From: Streptomyces sp. NBRC 110028
Lineage (GTDB): Bacteria; Actinomycetota; Actinomycetes; Streptomycetales; Streptomycetaceae
Length of the DNA: 37,330 nucleotides
NCBI RefSeq assembly: GCF_001417735.1
Contig: NZ_BBUZ01000055.1
Coordinates: forward strand, 1-37,330
Reading direction: 5' to 3'
The notes below the pieces were generated by a model. That model had not been told where the DNA came from, searched no databases, and was given only the letters and a program-made list of their open reading frames with translations. Of the stretch, positions 31,531 to 37,330 are shown in pieces; position 1 is the stretch's first letter, and each line of letters begins with the position of its first letter. Position numbers and translations under genes: made by a program.

Positions 31531-32362
31531 TCCCGAGCCCGCCCCGCCGCTCCGGCCCCTCCACCCGGCGGTGGTTCCGGCGAACCCGGCGACCACCCGG
31601 GCGCGCCCCCGGGCCGGCTGCGGGTGCGGCGCGTCCGGCCCGCCACTCGGCTCGGTCGCGGAGGCGACGCCCGGCCCAGGCGGCCGCGGCCGCCAGGGCC
31701 AGGGGTGCCACCAGGCCCGACGCGCCGGTGGACGAGGCGGTGGCCGCCAGGCGGAGCCGCGCCCCGGCCACCGGCGGTGAAGCAGCCGCCGGCCCCTGGG
31801 CGGCGGGCGGCACGCCGAAGACCGGCAGCAGCCGGGACGGCCCGCCCCGCAGCATCGACGACGGCAGCAGCGACAGCGGATCCAGGTAGCGGTCCCCGCG
31901 CCGCAGCCCCCAGTGCAGACAACCGGACGGGCAGTGGAACGGCCCCGCCTCCATCACCCCGACCACCTGCCCCGCCGTCACCCGCGCGCCCCTGGCCACC
32001 GTGGCCCGCACCGGCTCGTAGGACGTCCGCAGTGGGGGAGCGCCGGTCCCGGACAGCTCGATGGTGAGCACCCCGCGCCCCGCGACCGGGCCCGCGAAGC
32101 TCACCCGCCCCGCGGCCGCCGCCCGCACCCGCTGACCCGCGCCCGCCGCCAGATCGACCCCGCGGTGACCCGCCGCCCACGGCGCGGGCGGCGGCCGCCA
32201 CGCCCTCAGCACCGAGGGCCGTGGCGCCCCCTCCACTCCGGCCACCGGCCACGACCGGCCGTCCGGGCCCGGCGCGGCCACCGCGGCCGGGACCAGGACC
32301 GGAAACGTCAGGAAGCACAGGGCAAGAACCCACATCGCACCAAGCCGTCGCATGTCATCCAC
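31484..32362 (-). CDS. Secreted M23-like (LytM) protein, probably catalytically impaired
   Basis: A 292-residue exported protein. Signal peptide: MRRLGAMWVLALCFLTFPVL followed by an Ala-rich cleavage region. The M23 domain has AGHRGVDLAAGAGQRVRAAA with zinc ligands His66 and Asp70, and its last motif reads SGCLHWGLRRGD. There the usual HxH is CxH: the zinc ligand histidine is kept but the catalytic histidine is cysteine. A C-terminal Ala/Arg-rich tail with a hydrophobic segment follows. The start may be GTG at 32362 or ATG at 32353 (which fits the signal peptide). Its 3' end overlaps tetR by 47 bp. LytM-type degenerate proteins can act as activators of cell-wall hydrolases. Confidence 0.8.
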   Translation of the reverse strand: MDDMRRLGAMWVLALCFLTFPVLVPAAVAAPGPDGRSWPVAGVEGAPRPSVLRAWRPPPAPWAAGHRGVDLAAGAGQRVRAAAAGRVSFAGPVAGRGVLTIELSGTGAPPLRTSYEPVRATVARGARVTAGQVVGVMEAGPFHCPSGCLHWGLRRGDRYLDPLSLLPSSMLRGGPSRLLPVFGVPPAAQGPAAASPPVAGARLRLAATASSTGASGLVAPLALAAAAAWAGRRLRDRAEWRAGRAAPAAGPGARPGGRRVRRNHRRVEGPERRGGLGISPVRRPGPWRPPPP

Positions 32363-32460
32363 GGTGACGCCAATCCGCGCATCCGGAGGATCATGGACGC
32401 GAACTGGGGACTACCCACGGGTTGTGGATATCGCCGTCACCCGGCACCGCACGGGTCCCG

Positions 32461-32638
32461 TACACTTCTTATGGCGATCCGGGTCACCGGATCGACTTCG
32501 CACGCCCCGCCGCCCGCGCCCCGAGCACGTATCGGCAGCGCGGCGGCCGCGCCCCTCGGTCCTCGGACGAGCCCCTGACAGGGCCCTCGTTCGTGGCAGG
32601 CGCGCCGGGGCGTCAGGAGCGGCGGCCGCCCGGCCGCC
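32461..32638 (+). promoter_or_regulatory. rpsB promoter region and structured leader
   Basis: TACACT (32461-32466) is the likely -10; the -35 is weak. The leader of about 200 nt holds GATCCGG-gtca-CCGGATC (32476-32482, 32487-32493) and GGCGGCC-gccc-GGCCGCC (32621-32627, 32632-32638), the latter ending just before the rpsB ribosome binding site. S2 feedback on its own leader is known in other bacteria. The gap 32363-32668 otherwise holds only a DnaA-box-like 9-mer near 32422. Confidence 0.55.
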
Positions 32639-32668
32639 GTGGAACCGAGTACCTCGAGGAGTACGGCC

Positions 32669-33586
32669 ATGGCCGTCGTCACGATGCGGGAGCTGCTGGA
32701 GAGCGGCGTCCACTTCGGGCACCAGACCCGCCGCTGGAACCCGAAGATGAAGCGCTTCATCTTCACCGAGCGCAACGGCATCTACATCATCGACCTGCTC
32801 CAGTCGCTGTCGTACATCGACCGCGCCTACGAGTTCGTCAAGGAGACCGTCGCCCACGGCGGCTCCATCATGTTCGTCGGCACGAAGAAGCAGGCGCAGG
32901 AGGCGATCGCCGAGCAGGCGACCCGCGTCGGTATGCCGTATGTCAACCAGCGCTGGCTGGGCGGCATGCTGACCAACTTCTCGACTGTCTACAAGCGCCT
33001 GCAGCGCCTGAAGGAGCTCGAGCAGATCGACTTCGAGGATGTGGCCGCCTCCGGCCTCACCAAGAAGGAGCTCCTGGTCCTCTCCCGCGAGAAGGCCAAG
33101 CTGGAGAAGACCCTCGGCGGTATCCGCGAGATGCAGAAGGTGCCGAGCGCCGTCTGGATCGTGGACACCAAGAAGGAGCACATCGCCGTCGGTGAGGCGC
33201 GCAAGCTCCGCATCCCGGTGGTCGCGATCCTCGACACCAACTGCGACCCCGACGAGGTCGACTACAAGATCCCGGGCAACGACGACGCGATCCGCTCCGT
33301 CACGCTGCTCACCCGGGTGATCGCCGACGCCGTCGCCGAGGGCCTCATCGCCCGCTCCGGCGTCGCCACCGGCGACGAGAAGGCCGACAAGGGTGCGGGC
33401 GAGCCGCTGGCCGAGTGGGAGCGCGACCTGCTCGAGGGCGAGAAGAAGGCCGACGAGTCCGAGGCCAAGCCGGCTGAGGCCGCCGCCGACGCCGCTGCCG
33501 AGAAGCCGGCCGAGGCCGCTGCCGACAAGCCCGCCGAGGCCGCCAAGCCCGCCGAGGCCCCGGTCGCGGACGCCGAGCAGGCCTGA
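32669..33586 (+). CDS. rpsB: 30S ribosomal protein S2
   Basis: uS2, 305 residues: MAVVTMRELLESGVHFGHQT, YIIDLLQSLSYIDRAYEFVK, GTKKQAQEAIAEQATRVGMP, YVNQRWLGGMLTNFSTVYKR and ARKLRIPVVAILDTNCDPDE. A C-terminal tail of about 50 residues with PAEAA repeats is typical of actinobacteria and longer than in E. coli. The ATG at 32669 follows GAGGAG. A structured leader precedes it, and a hairpin before tsf may set their ratio. Confidence 0.98.
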   Translation: MAVVTMRELLESGVHFGHQTRRWNPKMKRFIFTERNGIYIIDLLQSLSYIDRAYEFVKETVAHGGSIMFVGTKKQAQEAIAEQATRVGMPYVNQRWLGGMLTNFSTVYKRLQRLKELEQIDFEDVAASGLTKKELLVLSREKAKLEKTLGGIREMQKVPSAVWIVDTKKEHIAVGEARKLRIPVVAILDTNCDPDEVDYKIPGNDDAIRSVTLLTRVIADAVAEGLIARSGVATGDEKADKGAGEPLAEWERDLLEGEKKADESEAKPAEAAADAAAEKPAEAAADKPAEAAKPAEAPVADAEQA

Positions 33587-33603
33587 CCACTCAGACGGTG
33601 TAC

Positions 33604-33642
33604 AACGGCGGGGGACGGTGCGATGGCGCCGCCCCCGTCGTT
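33604..33642 (+). terminator. rpsB-tsf intercistronic hairpin
   Basis: AACGGCGGGGG (33604-33614) pairs with CCCCCGTCGTT (33632-33642), an 11-bp stem with one G-U pair. It is probably a partial terminator between rpsB and tsf. Confidence 0.65.
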
Positions 33643-33684
33643 CACCCGTAGAGCTTTCGACTTTCGAGAAGAGATTCACAGATC

Positions 33685-34521
33685 ATGGCGAACTTCACCG
33701 CCGCTGACGTCAAGAAGCTCCGCGAGCTCACCGGCGCCGGCATGATGGACTGCAAGAAGGCGCTGGACGAGGCCGAGGGCGGCGTCGACAAGGCCGTCGA
33801 GATCCTCCGCGTCAAGGGCCAGAAGGGCGTGGCCAAGCGCGAGAGCCGCAGCGCCGAGAACGGTGCCGTCGTCTCCCTCATCGCCGACGACAACACCTCC
33901 GGTGTGCTGGTCGAGCTGAAGTGCGAGACCGACTTCGTGGCCAAGGGCGACAAGTTCATCGCCGTCGCCGACGCCATCGCCGCCCACGTCGCCAAGACCG
34001 TTCCGGCCGACCTGGAGGCCCTGCTCGCCTCCGAGATCGAGGCCGGCAAGACCGTCCAGGCGTTCGTGGACGAGGCCAACGCGACCCTCGGCGAGAAGAT
34101 CGTCCTCGACCGTTTCGCGCAGTTCTCCGGCGGCTACGTCGCCGCGTACATGCACCGCACCAGCCCGGACCTGCCGCCGCAGGTCGGCGTCCTGGTCGAG
34201 CTGGACAAGGAGAACGCCGAGGTCGCCAAGGACGTCGCGCAGCACGTCGCGGCCTTCGCGCCGAAGTTCCTGAGCCGTGACGAGATCCCGGCCGAGACGG
34301 TCGAGAACGAGCGTCGCGTCGCCGAGGCCACCGCTCGCGAGGAGGGCAAGCCCGAGGCCGCCCTGCCGAAGATCGTCGAAGGTCGCGTCACCGGCTTCTT
34401 CAAGGAGAACGTCCTGGTGGACCAGGCGTTCGCCAAGGACAACAAGAAGAGCGTCCAGAAGGTCCTGGACGAGGCCGGCGTCTCCCTGACCCGCTTCGCC
34501 CGTTTCCGCGTCGGCGTCTGA
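33685..34521 (+). CDS. tsf: Translation elongation factor Ts
   Basis: A 278-residue guanine-exchange factor for EF-Tu. MANFTAADVKKLRELTGAGM, MDCKKALDEAEGGVDKAVEI and the TDFVAKGDKF motif that inserts into EF-Tu are all present. The ATG at 33685 has GAAGAGA upstream. It follows rpsB by 98 bp, with a hairpin between. Length is near the family norm. Confidence 0.98.
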   Translation: MANFTAADVKKLRELTGAGMMDCKKALDEAEGGVDKAVEILRVKGQKGVAKRESRSAENGAVVSLIADDNTSGVLVELKCETDFVAKGDKFIAVADAIAAHVAKTVPADLEALLASEIEAGKTVQAFVDEANATLGEKIVLDRFAQFSGGYVAAYMHRTSPDLPPQVGVLVELDKENAEVAKDVAQHVAAFAPKFLSRDEIPAETVENERRVAEATAREEGKPEAALPKIVEGRVTGFFKENVLVDQAFAKDNKKSVQKVLDEAGVSLTRFARFRVGV

Positions 34522-34550
34522 GCCGAGCAGCGAAACACCGGCGACACCGA

Positions 34551-34556
34551 TAGGGT
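34551..34556 (+). promoter_or_regulatory. Possible pyrH -10 element
   Basis: TAGGGT lies 117 bp before pyrH in the 151-bp tsf-pyrH gap. No matching -35, so a separate pyrH transcript is only possible. Confidence 0.35.
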
Positions 34557-34672
34557 CGTAGGCAGCCAACCGTCAACCGGTCGGCCGCAGATGTGACGAG
34601 GAGGCCATTGCCGCAGAGGTCGTACCAGGACCCGGCAGTGGCCTTCTTCGTATGTGCACGAGGAGATCTCCA

Positions 34673-35452
34673 ATGAATCACGGCGCGGACGCCAAACAGG
34701 CCGCCGACAAGAACGCGGACGGTCCAGTACGACACGGCCGTTTCCTGCTGAAGCTGTCCGGCGAGGCGTTCGCCGGGGGCGGGGGACTCGGGGTCGACCC
34801 CGATGTCGTGCACGCCATCGCCCGCGAGGTCGCCGCCGTGGTGCGGGACGGCGCCGAGATCGCCATCGTGATCGGTGGCGGCAACTTCTTCCGCGGGGCG
34901 GAGCTGCAGCAGCGCGGCATGGACCGGGCGCGGTCGGACTACATGGGCATGCTCGGCACCGTCATGAACTGCCTCGCCCTCCAGGACTTCCTGGAGAAGG
35001 AGGGCATCGACTCCCGCGTCCAGACCGCCATCACCATGGGCCAGGTCGCGGAGCCGTACATTCCGCTGCGCGCGGTGCGCCATCTGGAGAAGGGGCGCGT
35101 GGTGATCTTCGGTGCGGGCATGGGCATGCCGTACTTCTCCACGGACACCACCGCCGCCCAGCGTGCCCTGGAGATCGACGCCGAGGCGCTGCTCATGGGT
35201 AAGAACGGGGTGGACGGGGTCTACGACTCCGACCCCAAGCGGAACCCGGACGCGGTCAAGTTCGACGCTCTGGAATACGGCGAGGTGATCACCCGGGACC
35301 TCAAGGTCGCCGACGCCACCGCGATCACCCTCTGCCGGGACAACAAGCTGCCGATCCTGGTTTTCGAGCTGACCGCCGAAGGAAATATCGCGCGCGCGGT
35401 GAAGGGTGAGAAGATCGGCACGCTCGTGAGTGACCAGGACTCACGGGCCTGA
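34673..35452 (+). CDS. pyrH: UMP kinase
   Basis: A 259-residue UMP kinase (amino acid kinase family), converting UMP to UDP. LLKLSGEAFAGGGGLGVDPD, AIVIGGGNFFRGAELQQRGM, MNCLALQDFLEKEGIDSRVQ, VVIFGAGMGMPYFSTDTTAA and KNGVDGVYDSDPKRNPDAVK are typical. The N-terminus is longer than in E. coli. The ATG at 34673 has AGGAG upstream at good spacing. The frr gene follows by 104 bp. Confidence 0.97.
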   Translation: MNHGADAKQAADKNADGPVRHGRFLLKLSGEAFAGGGGLGVDPDVVHAIAREVAAVVRDGAEIAIVIGGGNFFRGAELQQRGMDRARSDYMGMLGTVMNCLALQDFLEKEGIDSRVQTAITMGQVAEPYIPLRAVRHLEKGRVVIFGAGMGMPYFSTDTTAAQRALEIDAEALLMGKNGVDGVYDSDPKRNPDAVKFDALEYGEVITRDLKVADATAITLCRDNKLPILVFELTAEGNIARAVKGEKIGTLVSDQDSRA

Positions 35453-35556
35453 CGGCTCGTTCGGGGGATGGACAACGGCCTGCCGGTCGGACACCGTGCA
35501 GGAGAAGACGCACGCAGGGGCGAGGCTCTGCTTACGGATAACACCAGGAGCAAGTG

Positions 35557-36114
35557 GTGATCGAAGAAATCCTCCTCGAGGCCGAGGAGAAGATGGAGAA
35601 GGCCGTTGTGGTCGCCAAGGAGGACTTCGCGGCGATCCGCACCGGGCGTGCGCATCCGGCCATGTTCAACAAGATCGTGGCGGACTACTACGGTGCGCTG
35701 ACGCCGATCAACCAGCTCGCGTCGTTCTCGGTGCCCGAGCCGCGCATGGCCGTGATCACCCCGTTCGACAAGAGCGCGCTGCGCAACATCGAGCAGGCGA
35801 TCCGCGACTCGGACCTGGGCGTCAACCCCAGCAACGACGGCAACATCATCCGAGTGGTGTTCCCCGAGCTGACCGAGCAGCGCCGCAAGGAGTTCATCAA
35901 GGTCGCCAAGGGCAAGGGCGAGGACGCGAAGATCTCGATCCGCAGCATCCGGCGCAAGGCCAAGGAGTCGATCGACAAGCTGATCAAGGACGGCGAGGTC
36001 GGCGAGGACGAGGGCCGGCGTGCGGAGAAGGAGCTCGACGACCTCACCGCGAAGTACGTCGCGCAGGTGGATGAGCTGCTCAAGCACAAGGAAGCCGAGC
36101 TGCTCGAGGTCTGA
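35557..36114 (+). CDS. frr: Ribosome recycling factor
   Basis: A 185-residue RRF that splits post-termination ribosomes with EF-G. MIEEILLEAEEKMEKAVVVA, FAAIRTGRAHPAMFNKIVAD, YYGALTPINQLASFSVPEPR and ERRKEFIKVAKGKGEDAKIS patterns are all present. The start is the second of two GTG codons (35557): AGGAG (35546-35550) is then six bases away and the length is the usual 185; the first (35554) is too close. The stop overlaps the cdsA ATG by one base. Confidence 0.97.
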   Translation: MIEEILLEAEEKMEKAVVVAKEDFAAIRTGRAHPAMFNKIVADYYGALTPINQLASFSVPEPRMAVITPFDKSALRNIEQAIRDSDLGVNPSNDGNIIRVVFPELTEQRRKEFIKVAKGKGEDAKISIRSIRRKAKESIDKLIKDGEVGEDEGRRAEKELDDLTAKYVAQVDELLKHKEAELLEV

Positions 36115-37289
36115 TGAACGACTCTTCCTGGGGGGCCCCACCACGCGCCGGACTCTGGGGACCGACTGATCAGGGCACCTCCCCCGGCTACGGCTGGGAG
36201 GTGCCCCCTTCTTCGGCGGGTCCCGCGCACGAGGTGGCCGAAGCGGCGCAGACTCGCCCCATGCCCACCGTGCCGCACGCCGGCGGCGACCCCGGCGACG
36301 CCGCCGGCCGTGACCGGGGGGCCGCCCGGCCGGGCGGCCCCTTGTTCCGCGATGAGCAGGAGCCGCGGCCCGGACCCCGGCAGCCCCCCGGGCAGCCGCC
36401 GGCATCCCCCGTTTCCGGCCCCGAGTCCGCGGGCGGCGCGCCCGGCGGTAGCGGCGATCAGGGTGCGAAGAAGAAGAGCGCGGGCCGCGATCTGCGGGCC
36501 GCGATAGGGGTGGGCGTCGGCCTTGGCGTGATCATCATCGCCTCGCTCTTCATCTACAAGCCGGTGTTCATCGGCGTGATAGCGGTCGCCGTGGTCGTCG
36601 GGCTGTGGGAGCTGACCTCCCGGCTGGCCGAGCGGAAGGACATCCGGGTCCCCCTGGTGCCGCTTGCTGTCGGTGGCGTCGCCATGGTCGTCGCGGGCTA
36701 TGTGCGCGGGGCGCAGGGCGCATGGGTGGCGGTGTCGCTCACGGCGCTCGCCGTGCTCGTGTGGCGGATGACCGAGCCACCCGACAACTACCTCAGAGAT
36801 GTCACCGCGGGCGTCTTCGCCGCCTTCTACGTGCCGTTCCTCGCCACCTTCGTGGCGCTCATACTGGCCGCGCCCGACGGCGCGCAGCGGGTGCTGACCT
36901 TCCTGCTGCTGACGGTGGTCAGCGACACCGGCGCGTACGCGGTCGGCTGGCGCTTCGGCAAGCATCCGCTCGCGCCCCGCATCAGCCCCGGCAAGACCCG
37001 CGAGGGGCTGCTGGGCGCGGTGGCGTTCGCGATGGTCGTGGGGGCGCTGTGCATGCAGTACCTCATCGAGGACGGCGTGTGGTGGCAGGGGCTGCTGCTC
37101 GGCCTGGCCGTGGCGGTCAGCGCGACCCTGGGGGACCTCGGCGAGTCCATGATCAAGCGTGACCTCGGCATCAAGGACATGGGCAAGCTGCTGCCCGGCC
37201 ACGGCGGGATCATGGACCGGCTCGACTCGCTGCTGCCCACCGCCCCCGTGGTGTGGCTGCTGTTCGTGATCTTCGTGGGCGGCGGCTGA
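36114..37289 (+). CDS. cdsA: Phosphatidate cytidylyltransferase
   Basis: A 391-residue membrane enzyme that makes CDP-diacylglycerol for phospholipid synthesis. The first about 120 residues are Pro/Gly-rich and unique to actinobacteria; six to eight membrane segments follow. The signature MIKRDLGIKDMGKLLPGHGG, then IMDRLDS, holds the conserved acidic and basic residues. The ATG at 36114 overlaps the frr stop. About 40 bp after its stop remain in the window, with no further gene seen. Confidence 0.95.
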   Translation: MNDSSWGAPPRAGLWGPTDQGTSPGYGWEVPPSSAGPAHEVAEAAQTRPMPTVPHAGGDPGDAAGRDRGAARPGGPLFRDEQEPRPGPRQPPGQPPASPVSGPESAGGAPGGSGDQGAKKKSAGRDLRAAIGVGVGLGVIIIASLFIYKPVFIGVIAVAVVVGLWELTSRLAERKDIRVPLVPLAVGGVAMVVAGYVRGAQGAWVAVSLTALAVLVWRMTEPPDNYLRDVTAGVFAAFYVPFLATFVALILAAPDGAQRVLTFLLLTVVSDTGAYAVGWRFGKHPLAPRISPGKTREGLLGAVAFAMVVGALCMQYLIEDGVWWQGLLLGLAVAVSATLGDLGESMIKRDLGIKDMGKLLPGHGGIMDRLDSLLPTAPVVWLLFVIFVGGG

Positions 37290-37330
37290 CCCCGTACGGC
37301 ATCGCTGCCGCTCAAGGCCCCGCACCGCCC

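Noticed and set aside
32422..32430. Single DnaA-box-like TTGTGGATA near rpsB
   Set aside because: One isolated 8-of-9 match without a partner; it is likely chance.
32394..32578. 61-codon frame before rpsB starting ATG after GGAGG
   Set aside because: The GGAGG is only three bases from the ATG, the rpsB promoter lies inside it, and the protein shows no domain.

Overview
The window is chromosomal DNA of a Streptomyces or very close relative. The evidence is very high GC with strong third-position GC bias, frequent GTG starts, and a conserved core order: ftsY, nsdA, amtB-glnK-glnD, ffh, rpsP-khpA-rimM-trmD-rplS, four signal peptidase genes, yraN-comM-dprA, whiG, rpsB-tsf, pyrH, frr, cdsA. No rRNA, tRNA or CRISPR array was recognised.

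Layout. 1-5169 is the more variable edge: the start of an IS607-type recombinase gene (cut by the window), an LLM flavin oxidoreductase gene with a TetR-type operator-like palindrome upstream, an unrecognised small gene, a small secreted protein gene, and a NarL-type kinase/regulator pair directly adjoining it. 5204-13641 holds ftsY, a Prim-Pol-like gene on the other strand, nsdA, and the nitrogen operon amtB-glnK-glnD behind an upstream sequence with the exact spacing of a GlnR box. A degenerate tandem of a GC-rich interspersed repeat and then ffh follow. Between ffh and rpsP lies a small accessory block: a methyltransferase, an archaeal/eukaryotic-type prolyl-tRNA synthetase and a SprT-like zinc protein.

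19283-26544 is the ribosome-maturation and secretion block: rpsP, khpA, rimM, trmD, rplS with a hairpin-rich leader, then four consecutive type I signal peptidase genes, a Nudix gene and a DUF2469 gene. 26689-29924 is the DNA-processing operon yraN-comM-dprA, with DnaA-box-like sequences upstream. 30054-32362 holds the sporulation sigma factor gene whiG, a TetR gene with a promoter-overlapping operator, and a convergent M23-like gene that lacks one catalytic histidine. 32669-37289 is rpsB, tsf, pyrH, frr and cdsA; the first two are preceded or separated by structured RNA.

The core genes join co-translational targeting (FtsY, Ffh), signal peptide removal (SipW-Z), ribosome assembly and translation factors, and nitrogen sensing (AmtB, GlnK, GlnD). 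No complete new defence or biosynthetic system is visible. The most interesting signals are regulatory: several predicted leaderless genes (ftsY, proS-like, the SprT-like gene, sipW, tetR), an SigR-like promoter on the SprT-like gene, the GlnR box, the DnaA-box pair and the ribosomal-protein leaders. The accessory synthetase block and the secreted-protein/kinase pair are the best leads for new biology. All assignments come from reading the sequence; no database search was run.
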